Positions 1-11,600 of a stretch of 64,000 nt of DNA are shown here, piece after piece. Position 1 is the first letter of the stretch; every line of letters starts with the position of its first letter. This stretch comes from Oikopleura dioica (lineage: Eukaryota; Chordata; Appendicularia; Copelata; Oikopleuridae). The position numbers and the translations under genes are program-made. The DNA lies in assembly GCA_907165135.1 (NCBI GenBank), contig OU015567.1:4655001-4719000 (forward strand). Direction: 5' to 3'. Under the pieces are notes generated by a model. That model was not told where the DNA came from, did not search any database, and saw only the letters and a program-made list of their open reading frames with translations.

Positions 1-1245
1 ATACGTGCCCGCCCTTGGACGGCGGCGAAAATGGAGGACTCAGGTGCACAAAAGGCTTTAAAAAATCTTCTACTTGTCATTTGGTCTGCGATGACGGTTT
101 TACTCCGTCAAATACGAAGTTCTCTAAGCCCAGATGCATCTGCAATTCCAATAGGAAAGAGCGCGAAAACCATTTCTCTTCAATAATTGTTATGATAATT
201 TTCAAGCTCGAAGAAAGATGCTCCTGGGACCGGTCAAACTCGTTCAAGCTGGCAAAATGCTCCGCTTGGCCAAAACCAGAAGGCGAAAACGTGAACGACG
301 CGATTGTCAACAGCGATAATAGTCAACGAATGTTCGTTCAACAAACGAAATGCCCTCCTCTGACAAAACCGGCGAATGGAAATGTTCGTTGCACAGAAGT
401 CAACAAAGATGGTAATGAAGCATGTCAAGGCAGCTTTATAAAGAAATTTAAGGGTCTCGATGTCAGTTTTTGTGCAAATCTGGATTCAATGTTTCGAAAG
501 CTAGATTTGCCCGCTGCGCATGTGTTGATGGCAAATGCATGTGGAACAAGGTTCGTTTTGGCTCTAGAAAAAGGCGTGAAGAAATTTTTTAGGAAGAATT
601 TTACACAGAACCACTTTGCGAGGACAAAGATGAATGTGCTCTTGGAAATCATAATTGCGCCGCGGACATGCATTGTGTCAACAAACCTGGATCATTTTTG
701 TGAGTTTTCATGATAAAAGAAAGTCATTTCTTGACAATTTTTCAAGTGCGTGGAATCTGATTCCCAAGTCCTCCGACGATGCGATTCAAATCCTTGCGGA
801 CGAGCTGGAATTTGCTCGATAACTGCCGCGGGCTACAGATGCGAGTGCAAAGATGGATTCAGATTTGCTCAAGGAACATGTGTCGATGTTGACGAATGCG
901 AAGTTGGCATTGATAAGTGTTTTTCAAAAGCGATGTGTGAGAACTTCGAAGGTGGCTATTCGTGCAGATGCCCATCCGGCTATGGTGATGGTTTGACCGA
1001 GTGCTTAGGGTCAAAGTAAGCGACTTTTCCAAAATTATCCACCGAAAATGAACTTCAGGGACGATTTGACTTGCACTCAAAAACGCAGTTTCCGAACAAA
1101 TCCCCTCCCAAACTACGTTGCTCCCAACGCTTGCTGCCTTTCCACCCCGTTCAACACCGATTTGAACTGCTGCTGCGAAGGAAAATTGCACCCAATTGAT
1201 GGCTGCCCCTGCATGGCCGCCGATTATTCTGACATTCAATATTAA
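1..1245 (+). CDS. 3' part of a secreted sushi/EGF-domain protein
   Basis: The window opens inside an exon, so the start is missing. Reading from base 1 there is a sushi-like segment (CPPL, then a spaced Cys pattern), a second sushi-like segment from about 341, then two calcium-binding EGF modules: DKDECALG near 626, and DVDECEVG near 886 ending with GGYSCRCPSGYGDG. The last exon (about 1061-1245) is Cys-rich with a CCC run and ends in TAA. The intron 1019-1060 is GT-AG and 556-597 is GT-AG. The join near 426-470 restores the sushi frame only with a GG-AG intron. The join near 705-746 needs a non-standard boundary or hides a small sequence error. AATAAA signals follow the stop. An extracellular adhesion or matrix role is inferred from the domains. 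No orthologue can be named. Confidence 0.72.
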
Positions 1246-1446
1246 CGACTCATTGCATCCACTGTTTCACTTCGAAATAAATTCGGAGTACATGAAGAAA
1301 AAAAAATATTTTTCTCTCTTATTGTAAATAATTTCAATAAACGTTTTCTTCCTTATAAAAATTCTGGATTTATTTCAAAAGCCTTTAAAAGTACAGATTT
1401 TCATTGAATGGGCAGTGTAAATATGATGCAGAAAGCAGTTAATGTT

Positions 1447-1704
1447 TTACTGTCGTCTGTGATAATGCGAAAATTTTTCAATTCTATATCCATTTTTATC
1501 GTCGCCGACGACTTTTCTGTAGCTCTGTTCTCGGATCATTTGCTGGATCTTAGCGTACTGTCGCTGACTCAACCCTCGATTTCGTTGAGTAAACCAGCCG
1601 CGGGGGCCGCGTTTCAAGTGACTGTGGCTGGCTCTTCGTACTGGAGTGGCGGCGATGATGGCGAGGAGGGTCGAAAGGATGAAGAAGATTTTCTGGAAGT
1701 TCAT
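1447..1704 (-). CDS. Small secreted basic peptide precursor
   Basis: Single-exon frame of 85 residues starting at the second Met of a longer open frame. The first Met is preferred against because the residues before the second one are polar and basic, while those after it (MNFQKIFFILSTLLAIIAA) form a good signal peptide. The mature part is rich in Arg, His and Gln. It contains RR and KR pairs, the latter directly before GPRGWF, which could be a prohormone cleavage site. No cysteines are present. It lies between the convergent end of the sushi/EGF gene and the oxygenase gene. I do not recognise the family. A neuropeptide or antimicrobial-type precursor is possible but only inferred. Confidence 0.5.
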   Translation of the reverse strand: MNFQKIFFILSTLLAIIAATPVRRASHSHLKRGPRGWFTQRNRGLSQRQYAKIQQMIREQSYRKVVGDDKNGYRIEKFSHYHRRQ

Positions 1705-2192
1705 TTTTTCGTTTCTTTTCTTTGGTTTTTCAGTTTTCGAAGTTTTTTGGTTCAAGATTTTTTTGGTTCTGGTTTACTCGAGTTTCGAGCTCGTTTATAA
1801 ATGCGTCAGGGATCAATATAATTAATCAAGAATATTTTCGCGAGAAGAATATCACGGTCATTTTCAATACGTCTCAATAGAATCATCCGACGACCAGCTT
1901 ACAGAGATCAACGAGGACAATGGCAGAAGTCAAGTGATTTCCACTGATCAATAATTTAACAGTTAACGGAAACTATAATTGTGGTTTCATTCAAGAAGAA
2001 TTTTATTTTCTGAATTCTAGAAAGGTCAATCATGAGCATCTTCGTCTTCGATCTTTTTTCTGTTGGCAACTTTCTTCGGTGTCTCCATCTCTTAGTGATC
2101 ATATCAGTAGGAAGCTGAGGAAAATTATTGATTCTTGTTTTTTGAGGAATTTTCTAACAGAAACTTTGCTTTGATTTATTTTCCAGAAAGTA

Positions 2193-3131
2193 TTAGAGAT
2201 CAGTGAATGTGTTGAATTTGTACCAGCCCCGATGGTGGAAACGAAGACATTTGACGGCATTGTCGATCTCAGATTGTTCTCGGCGCTTGAAATCTATGAC
2301 TTGAGTCATGTCACGATTGAGATTCGGCGCAAGAAAGACAGGCCAGATGTATCGAATTCGACCCGGGTTGCTTCTTACCCGGTGATAAACCGCTAAAATA
2401 TATGTTTTGATAAAACCCCGTGAAGATCGCTACCATTTATTTTTCCATCGGAAAAGTGTTCCATCAAGTTTCCGAAATTAATAAATAAGCAATTTACCAT
2501 TGGCTTTACCGGGTACCACTCGCCGTCATACTGTATTTCAAGGCCACCGGTAGAATCTTGCTTTAAAATCGTCATCATACAGTTGTCATAATGGGACTTT
2601 GTTCCCATTTTTCCAGGGGGAGTTTTCTCATAAAAAAGAGCATCAAGGATAGCTCCATTGGGATCATTATTGTCGAGCAAACTGCCAGAAGTGAAGTTGA
2701 GGGCTTCTTCACAGAGCTCTAGAAGAGAATAGCCGAGATTGGAAATTGCTTTCAAATAATCATAGAAGACGGTGTCAACTTTGTTTTCGTCCAATTTGAT
2801 CGAGTTGTTTCTATTCAAATATAATGCCTTTTACGCTAATAAATACAAACGGTGAATTTTTGAAAGCTTCATCTTGAAAAATATCGCCCTCAGCTAACAA
2901 CTTCCCTTGAGAATCCTTGATTTTCATCCTTTGCTCGTCTGTTGCTCTGTAAATATTCTCAGAAGCAAGCTCCAAGCGTTTGGTAAGAGTTTCCGGAACA
3001 TCGTGATTTTTGAGGATAAAGAAACCGAATTCGCTAAGTGCCCTAAAAAGTTGCTCTCGAGTTTCTTCATCTCTCTTTTTTAAGAGCTCAAAATCGATAA
3101 TTGGAATTTCAAAGGATAAATACTCTGACAT
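2193..3131 (-). CDS. 2-oxoglutarate/Fe(II)-dependent oxygenase, isopenicillin-N-synthase-like
   Basis: Three exons (2851-3131, 2434-2810, 2193-2392) join in frame through two GT-AG introns of 40 and 41 bases to give 285 residues. The N-terminus has the DIOX_N pattern (IPIIDFELL, then GFFILKNHDVP). The second exon carries the first metal ligands H-x-D in SHYDNCMMT and the strand GLEIQYDGEWYPV. The third supplies the distal ligand and the 2OG-binding arginine in AVYHRVRSNPGRIRY. All expected catalytic residues of the family are therefore visible. Proteins of this family are cytosolic oxidases or hydroxylases of small molecules. The substrate cannot be read from sequence. No signal peptide is present. 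The protein is slightly shorter than plant or fungal relatives (about 310-350 residues). Confidence 0.85.
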
Positions 3132-4464
3132 GGCGTTTTTTTTAAAATTGACTTCCGGTTTGACTCTATCAAGGAAAATAGCGATCTACAGTGATGATCC
3201 AAGTAGAGACCTTACAATAGGGTCCAGGTTGGAATTTGACTCGGAAGGAAGGTTTGGGTTTAAAGGTTGTAAAAGCAGTCGTTATAAGTAAAAGTGGCTG
3301 GTCCCGCTGAGATCTGTCCCTCTGGTGGCGCGTACCACTCGCGTGTCACCGATAATTGCTCAGCACTTTGCGCTCCGAGCAGATTTCAGATTGAAGAGAG
3401 AATTTGGCCTTTAGGGTCAAGCAAGACTCAGTTTTCATCATGTCATTTGTCAACAAAATTTATAGAACGCTATCAGGTTAGATCAAGTTTTTGAAAAACA
3501 AAAAAAAATCAACAAGAAAATCCAATTTTTTTTTGTGAAAAAAATCAAAAAAAAAAAAATTAAATTTTTGCGAAAATTATTGCGTAAGCATCTTTAAAAT
3601 GCACTTATCAACCTGCTGTTTTACTATAAAAAATTGGTAATTAAATTAAAGAATATTTTTGAAATTATCATTTATGCATTTTTAAAGCAAAAAAATACAT
3701 ATGTATATGTTTATGTTCTATAGAAGACGTCATTACTGTCAGCTTTATGCTGAAAAATAAGCAATTTGAGTCATTTCTACACATATCAAAAAGATTCAAA
3801 CGGATTATCATCAATTTTTCAGGTCGATCAAAAACGAATTGCATCGCCGTCCTCCTCCCGTTGACATCAGTCGTCGACGAAGCCGTCCTGGATAATCGCT
3901 CAAAGGGAAATTGTCAAATTGTCTAGGAATCTAGTAATTAAGTAGAGATCGTTAAGTATTTTTTTCAAATGGACTTAACTTCCGTAGAAGCATTAATAAG
4001 CCACTAAAGAGGCTACAAAAGTATTTTATGATTGTCGCGAGATTGGCATCTCGCCCTCGCTGTCTGAGGAATGTTATTCCTTTTCGAGGCCTCGTTAAAA
4101 ATATTCAGCAAGGGCGCTCTTTTTGTTTCGATAACTGAGTTTCGATAACAATGAAGAATAAATTGACACCTGCATTTCGTTATTTTCAAATAACTTATCA
4201 AAAAAACGAAGTCTGTTAATAGGGACTACCTTTGAAATTATTCGTTAAAAAAAATAAGAATATAAAATAATCATAATTATAAAAAATATCATTTTAAAAA
4301 AATATTTTTTAAAATTTTTAATTTTTTTAAAAAAATTATTTAAAAAATTAATTATCAAAAATATTAATGAATAATTTAAAAATATTTTTGACAAAATTAT
4401 CACAAAATTTTTAAAATTTGTAAAAAATATTTTTTGTATAATTTCTTTTGACAACACAAAATAG
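3132..4464. other. Intergenic stretch, AT-rich, no convincing gene
   Basis: This holds poly-A/T tracts (about 3500-3560 and a very AT-rich block at 4240-4450). A short Cys-containing reading frame near 3300-3400 and a possible short exon after a TTTTCAG at about 3823 cannot be joined into a gene. The missing 5' exon or exons of the SEA-domain gene that starts in frame at 4465 should lie here or just upstream. Confidence 0.5.
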
Positions 4465-6210
4465 GAATTCACGGCCTACAAAAAAGAGCTAGAAAATGAC
4501 ATGGTTCGAATCCTGGAACAAGCGCCTGGATTAGCCCGAGTTCACATTTTGAACTTTCAAACGACCGATCAGGGCTCAGAAGCCAGGTTGTACTTATGGC
4601 TCGTAAAAGCACGATTTTGCGTATTTCTCCGCAGAAAAATCGTCCCAAATGAAGCTTGAATGTCAAAAATTATTTCAGGTTGAATTTCTTCTTTTACAAA
4701 AAAGACACCGAAGAGGCCGAGGAAAAATCGTCACTGACCCTTTCCGAGGCTTTGACACGCTGGTTCGAGCTTGAATGGGTGAAAGAAAATTACGAAGCAG
4801 CGAGCAAATTTGGCACTCCCAAAGTTATGGCAGGTAATCCTTGTTGATTTATTCGGCGAGATTGTATTAAAGCCGTTCATTAGTTGAGGACTTAAAAGCG
4901 GAAGAAATTGTCAAGGAAGCGATCAAGGAGGCGCAGGAAAAAGCAGCCGATTCCTCAAGTTCTTCAAGCAGCGACGACTCAAAATCATGTTGTGAAGACC
5001 AAGCTGCTCAGGAAAATGACAAAAATTTTGTCCTAAAAATAATTAACCACTTTCAATTATTTCAAATATTGTTGAAATTGGCATCCAAAAAAGGAACCTG
5101 AAGAAAATACCGAGCCCGTTCCCGAGCAAAAGTCTGAACCCGAGCAAGCAATCGTCGCTGAACCAACACAAACCTCTGAGCCCGAGCCTGTGCCAGCCGA
5201 ACCAGAACCAAAACAGCAAGAAGAAGCCGAACCAGAGCAAGAAACACAAGAAACTCAAGAACAAGAAGCCGTCAAATGCGATTCAAAATCATCATCAAAC
5301 TCTTCGTTGTCTTCAAATTCCTCCGGGAGCTCTAAAAAATCCCAGAAACTATCATTTCTAAAAAGAGATTGGCTAGCTTGCTGTGGAACCAAGGAACCAG
5401 CGGCGCCAGTTCAAGAAAAAGCAGTAGAAGAGAAAATTGAAGAAAATGTAAATTTTGTAGTTATTTGCTACTTATTTCTTGAGCGAATTTTTCAGGTCGA
5501 AGAATCCCCAGAAATAGAGCCAAAGAAACCGTCTTTTTTCCAGAAAGATTGGTTCGCCTGCTGCAGCGGTGAGAAAAAAGAAGATCTAGAAGGAAACAAG
5601 CAACCAGAAGAAAATGGAAAGCCCGAAGTTTTGCAAAAACTCGACGAAGCAGTCGAAGATCTTCAAAAGACCCAAGAACCAGAAGCAGCCCAAGAGCAGG
5701 AAAAATCAGAAGAAATGGTAAAAACTGAAGAACCAGAGAAACAAGAGCCCGAACAAGAGCCAGAACCAGAACAAGAAACGAAAGATATAGAAGTTGCTGA
5801 AAATGCCCCAGAAAAAGAACAACCCAAAAAAGGTTATTGCATTACTGTCATCTCTTCCTCAATTTAATCATCTTTTAGAGTCGACCTTTGGCTGTTGCGA
5901 GCTCAGAAAACTCATCCGAAAAACAGAGCAAAAATCAGAAGAACCGAAAGCCAAAGAACCAGAAGGACCAGAACCAGCTGCACCGGAAAAAGAAGAAAGC
6001 AAAACAAAAATGACCTGCTGCGGACTCCGCCAAAAATCAAGCCCCGCTACTGACAAGCGAGAACAATCAGAAGACCCGGTAGAACAGAAAGAATCGCTCA
6101 TCGAAGTTCCCAAACTCGAACCAATCAAAGAAGAATCAAGAACCGGATCGGAGCAGCTAAAAACCGACATCGCATCTGAGCAAGTTCAAAAATCTCAAAC
6201 CACCAAATAA
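4465..6210 (+). CDS. SEA-domain protein with acidic tail and repeated DW-ACC motifs
   Basis: Six exons (4465-4586, 4679-4833, 4884-5029, 5094-5447, 5496-5832, 5879-6210), all GT-AG and in phase. The 5' end is missing. Exons 1-2 encode a SEA-like fold (EFTAYKKEL, ILEQAPGLARVHIL, then the strand ARLNFFFYKK). SEA domains are usually next to a membrane in glycoproteins. The rest is about 380 residues dominated by Glu, Pro, Gln and Lys, with a Ser-rich patch. Four Cys-Cys spots are spaced through it: KRDWLACC, QKDWFACC, TFGCC and MTCCGLR. Such pairs could be palmitoylated or bind metal, but this is inference. I see no transmembrane helix in the visible part. AATAAA follows the stop by about 50 bases. 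The tail frame is continuous, so it is translated rather than a repeat artefact. Confidence 0.7.
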
Positions 6211-6714
6211 TGCCTCAGTTTACCACTTCTTTTTTCCTACTAACTCGTTTTTTAAAAAATAAATATAAAAAAATCTCAAAAAAATCCGCTTTTTCAATGA
6301 CGCGTGGCAAAAAACAGTTCATCATCGATTTTGAATTTGATGAATAATTTGCTTTTTATGCGATTTAAAATTCACCATCGTCTCTTTTTCAACCGTCATA
6401 AACCTCTCGTAATTTCACGTAATTAGAAACTCCTCTAGAATTTTAACCACCAGGCAGTCCAAATAACTTTCTTGCCGCTAAATTATATCTTTTCCAAATT
6501 TTTCTGTCTTTTATCTTTCTAGGAGGATACTCGATTCGATTTGATAAGTTGCTATTACAACATAACGGTAACGGACGTGTCTCGCTTTTATATCTCTATT
6601 TGAGTTGCCACGAGTTCAGACGGTTGAAGTTCAGAAAGGGTTAAAAAGGCTGAAAAAAGCTTCAATTAACAGGAAAAATAACAAAATAAGGGGGGAACAA
6701 AGGAGGGTAAGCGC

Positions 6715-6960
6715 TGGGCGGGGAACCCTGTTTACAAAACCTGAGTCAGGCTACATATAAAGAAGCTTCAAATCCTGACTCAGGGTTAGGTCTGGGCAGG
6801 GAACCCTGTCTAGAAAATCTGAGTCAGGCAAAATTTAAAGCTGCTTCAAATCCTGACTCAGGGTAAAGTCTTGGCGGGTTACCCTGTCTTGAAAACCTCA
6901 GTCAGGCTTTACAGAAAACTGCTGCAAACCCTGACTCAGTGTTTCTAGACTGGTCTTTCA
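6715..6960. repeat. Family-1 inverted-repeat unit, three tandem copies
   Basis: Three units of about 80-90 bases follow one another. Each starts with ACCCTGT-TA-AAAACCTGAGTCAGG and ends with the reverse complement CCTGACTCAGGGT. The palindromic core CCTGAGTCAGG contains TGAGTCA, identical to the AP-1 site. The third copy has a mismatch (CTCAGTC). Related copies occur elsewhere in the window, several inside introns. Confidence 0.8.
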
Positions 6961-7968
6961 CAGGTCAGTTTTTGTTAATAATTTATTGGCCGATCTTATA
7001 AACTATAATTCATTATGCTACAACATACCTATTTGCTAATTTTTGAGAGCGGGAAATAACAACAAGAGTGCGGAATTTAGTAACTTGAAGAATCTAACTT
7101 ACAAAAATACGAACAAGGATTGAGGCTTCAAAGCAAAATTCTCCACTCCAACTCTCTTTTCTTTGAAAAAAAGAGTTTTTTCCCTTTGAAGATAATAGAT
7201 TTGTTAAATCTTCGGCGAAATATTGAGCATGTTCCGTGGCGCGCCACGTGACAGCGCTTGAATGCGCGCGGGGCCAAGATCGCTCCTTGACCCAGCATGC
7301 TCGAAAATACCGATGCCAGCCGTTTAGACATTTCAGTGAACGTTTTCGCTTCCGTTTTTACTCACCGCCTAAAAATGTTCTCTTTTTACCGAGATTTTTG
7401 ACCTTTCAAAACAACGTTTTTTTTGAATTGCACGTGAGCTGGTCGAATACTGATAACCTTTTTGGTCGGAAAAGATAAGAAACAGGAAAAAATAAATAAA
7501 AAAAAAATTCTTTACTTTTATTTAATTTTTTTATAAAAGAAAATTATTTTAAAAAGCGATAGTAAAAATTGAAAATCTGGCTTTAAAGCCAATCAAAGGG
7601 TTCATTTTTGTTTCCTAGCCAATCAAAAGGGCGGAAACTTGGAATTTTTATATGAACTTCTTTTTATCATTTTTGAGCATCTTTAATTTTGAAGAGTGGT
7701 TTAGAAAAGCGCGTGGAAATCAAAACTCTGAGCTTCTCTCAAAAAACGAGTTTCCCACTTTGTCCAAACGGTGGCTTCCGATTACCGGAAATCTCGAATA
7801 ATAAATCATGCAGATTATTATGCAGGCAATCAACGATGTCATGGCCGAGGTCACGTTCTAAACAACCTTTCTTTTTTTACAAATTCTGCAAATTACAAAT
7901 TTTAAAATTTAATTAATTGAATCGAAAAATTGACGATTGGCTTGGAGGTTCCACGAAATTGAACACGA
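6961..7968. other. Intergenic, no supported gene
   Basis: Short open frames on both strands lack domains and splice partners. Two CCAAT-like motifs (AGCCAATCAAA) lie at about 7588 and 7618, of a kind that recurs near 14380 and 19880-19920 and could be promoter elements or repeat debris. Confidence 0.4.
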
Positions 7969-8119
7969 ATGAAAAGAAGAAGAAGCGTAAGTCAATGATT
8001 ATAATGGACTTGTGATTTGTTGAGCTTAGGGGTGTTCCTCGAAGCTGAAGCAGCAATTTGGCACGGACGGCGGCAAAGCGGATAACAGGCGGCTGCAAAG
8101 ACCGATCGCCACCCGCTGA
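7969..8119 (+). CDS. Possible two-exon small basic protein
   Basis: ATG at 7969 opens an 18-base exon (MKRRRS) ending at a consensus GTAAGT donor. A TTAG acceptor at 8029 is followed by a 90-base exon in phase, giving 35 residues rich in Lys, Arg and Gln and ending at TGA 8117-8119. The good splice sites are the only support. The exons could also be the visible part of a longer gene whose 5' exons I cannot place. No family recognised. Confidence 0.25.
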
Positions 8120-8604
8120 TCAAATATTCCACCAAAGCGCTATTTTTTCACTGACTTGGCGTTTTTTAATGAATAATAGCTCTCAAAAATTTTCATTTGA
8201 AATGAATTTAGAATAATGAATAATCATGTATAAAGAGTTAATTTGAAACTTCATTTTTTTAAAATATGAAATAAAATTGGGGATCGAAAATTTCATTCAC
8301 TTTTATGGTTTTTCTTTTTTTGAAGAATGAATTTCGATAAAATTTTGTTGAGCAAAATTAACCTTATCCTCGAAAAAGCAACTTCCGGAAGTCCTAGTGG
8401 CCAGCCGCGAAACAGTTAATCCAATAATCATTGTCTCCTTATCCTCGAAAATTCGTGCTTCCTCTGAGGGCGCTGTTCCGCGGCCCGTTCCGCGCGGAAC
8501 TTCGACGCTGCGTCGAGTTAAAGAACTGTCTCCTGAAGCTCTACCATCTTCAACTGAAACTTTTTGAAAGGAAAAGAGAAAAATCGAAAGCAGAATTTTC
8601 GATT
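8120..8604. other. Intergenic region upstream of the CAP-TSP1 gene
   Basis: No coding features. It has AT-rich sequence and a GC-rich palindromic patch (CGCGGCCCG/CGCGCGGAAC) near 8477-8500. Confidence 0.4.
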
Positions 8605-11600
8605 ATGAAGATTTCAAATTTTATAGCATTGTGTATTTCATTTGCAGCGGGAAAACGAGAGTATCGGATTCGTCAGAGATCGCTAAAGGAGGTCAAAGGT
8701 AATATCAAATCGTCTCAAATTGCTAAAAGAGCCGATTGCGGCTTTCTTTTCGTAAAAATTGGACCTCGACAAAGCCGCGCGCGGCTTTTTGTCAAGAAAG
8801 TAACTGTTGGAGCGAAAAGATTCGGGTCGAATATGTTTTTTCGAGTCGAAAGCCGCAATAAGCTATTTTGGATCGAAAGCCGCGCGCGGCTTTTGGAGTT
8901 TTTATTCGATCAAGAAATACCAAAACTAGTCACTAAAGGTCTTCGTTATTCATTTTTGTATTCTTTAACCAATAGATCTTCATAAATCACATTCATTTCT
9001 AGTGAAACGAGACGGGCTGATGTACCAACCAGCTGGAGGCATGAACATTCTACAAAGAAGCACAAAATTTCTCAAACGAAACGGAAAAGTCAAAACTGGC
9101 GAAGTCGACAACATCAAGGTCCTCACTCAAGGAACGGTCTTATTTTGAAAAAGGTCAAACGAACAACCTCTTATTCTCGCACCCTGACCTTGAGCTACTT
9201 TTCTAAGCATTAGTGAAGCAAACTCTGGGTAAATTATCTTTCTGGTCAATAGAAAAATGACAAATGTTACGTTTTTCGAGAATTTCTAACAGAATTTTTC
9301 AGATGATTTTTTTTCTAAAGCGAAAATTGTTCAATAAAAAAGACCTCTTTTCCAGCTGATAAAGACGTTCTGGTGGCATCTGCGAATTTGCGTCGCGCGG
9401 CCGTAAAGCCCCGTCCCGCAAATATGAAATATGTGACTTGGGATGAAAGGTAACTCTTCCGCTGATAACTCAGATTCCCAAAATCTGATCCAGCTTCTTG
9501 CTCATTTACTCGCTCAATCATCTAACGGAACACTTGTGTTCAAACCAAACAGAATTACGAGCAATCAATCAGTTTTGCTCAATTTATCCTTACACGTTCT
9601 TTCTTGTTTCAAAATGTATCCAAATCGAGAAGCCGCTTGCGGCTTTGAGCAAAATGAAACAATAAGCCGTGCCTCGCGCGGCTTAAGAATTTCAATTTCA
9701 GTTTCGAGTATTGCGGCTTCGAGATAATTAAAATTTTGAAACCGCGCAGAGCGCGGCTAATTGTTTTGTTTCGCTCGAAGCCGCAAGCGGCTTCTCGATC
9801 TGAATCTATAAAAATCTTTTTAAAATTATCTTTGACAAAAAATTTTGAAACTTTTTAGCCTTGCCTCATCCGCAGCAGAACACGCTCGTCGATGCCAATT
9901 TGGCCATTCGACAGCCGACCAGCTTCGCCACTCGAAATGGGGCTACACGATTGGAGAAAACATCGCGGTCTTTAGAGGCCCAAAGACCTTCGAAACGGAC
10001 CATTTCGTCTGGGTCACTGATGGTTTTTACGACGAGCGAAAATACTACAACTACGAAACGGGCCATTGCGAAGCGCAATGCGGCCATTACGAAGTTCTCG
10101 TTCACGCCGAACAGGAAGGCTTTTCATCTCAAATTAAACGTTTCAGGAAATTTTTGAAGCTAAATTGGATGTCTCAAAATTCTTTTATAAACCGAGCCAA
10201 AAATCCCTTTCTGGTTATTTTCGGAGAAAATTTATTTAAACAATTTATAAAATTATTTTCTCAATAAAAACGCGTATAAAAAGCTTCTCAGGAAAAAATG
10301 GGCTGCGCGGTCTCAAGTTGCACCTCAGTCGTCGACGCGTTCATGAAGCTGAGCCGGGTTGAGCTCGGAGAGAACCCCTTTCACGTTGTGGTTTGCCACT
10401 ACGCACCTGTCGTCATGACGCCAAGTTTATACGAGGTAAGTTAAATTAAATATACTAATACGCGCGATAAGAACAGCCTGTTTTCATAAATGACCGATAA
10501 AACTGAGCGATAAATTAGCATCTCACGCGTTTTTCGATCCAATTTTTGACACAAAAATTGCCTTAAAAATCAAGATTTCTCTAGAATTATCGCTCGAAAA
10601 TCGAAAAGTCGCTTACGGCTTTGAGTTTGAAAGGAGCCGCGCAAAGCGCGGCTTTAATTTTCATCCGACTCGAAGCCGCAAGCGGCTTCTCGATTTTTAG
10701 CAAAAATTCTAGAGAAACCTAGAGAAAGAAGGAAATTTTCAATAATTTCTTCAGAAAGGTGGTTTCTGCGGAAAATGCCCAAGAGGTTGGAACGGTGGTT
10801 GTATTGCAGGACTTTGTACTTCAGAAAGGCAAGGCTCACGAAAACAAGAAATCAGAATTTCGCAAAAGTCGTTGACATTTACAAGCTCGGACTATCTTGA
10901 AAAGTGTCAGGCGCAATTTGCAATTGTGAGAGAATGCGAATCCGAAAGTGTCCACCTGTCGTTGTTTTCGTGAGCGTTTATAAAGTGAACCTGCTCCGGC
11001 GCCGCCAGCGCGGCTTATCGCCGGCATTCGCACGGACTCCGGATTGACTGACCATGATTTCGACAGGTAAACACAAAGAAAACATGTTAGAAATTTCTAG
11101 AAAAAAAAATTTTTTTTTGATTATTCACATCGAGAAGCAGCTTGCGGCTTCGAGTCAAAAATTTTAAAAAGCCGCGGCTCAGCGCGGATTTTTTTTTCTA
11201 TAAAACTCGAAGCCGCAAACGGCTTCTCGATTTGATTAGCTTACCTGTTTCAGATCCGTCTTTGAATGGTCCGAATGGTCATCCTGCACCCGAACCTGCG
11301 GAATCGGAATCAAATGGCGTTTCCGAATGTGCGAAGGTTGCCAAGGCCCCGAAGGTGAGATGCAGCAATGCCGAGTCGCTCTCTGCCCAGCGAGCTCTTC
11401 AAGCTCTTCAACAGCGGTTGCTTCGAAGCCGAAGTTTTTGAGCTGGTCGAATTGGTCGGCTTGTGATAAAACTTGCGGATCAGGTAGGAGGATTAGAAAT
11501 AGAAAGTGTAGCAAGCCGTGGGGATGCTCTGGGGTAAGTGCTGAGGCGGAATCGTGCTGGGCTGGAATGTGCAACTCTTGGGGAGCCTGGGGAAGTTGGA

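Noticed and set aside
4245-4472. Hydrophobic Ile/Phe/Asn-rich minus frame
   Set aside because: Lies in an extreme A/T block; composition explains the open frame.
5043-5264. Leu/Phe/Trp-rich minus-strand frames that look like membrane proteins
   Set aside because: Antisense of the Glu/Pro/Gln-rich coding exon; composition is a by-product of the opposite strand.
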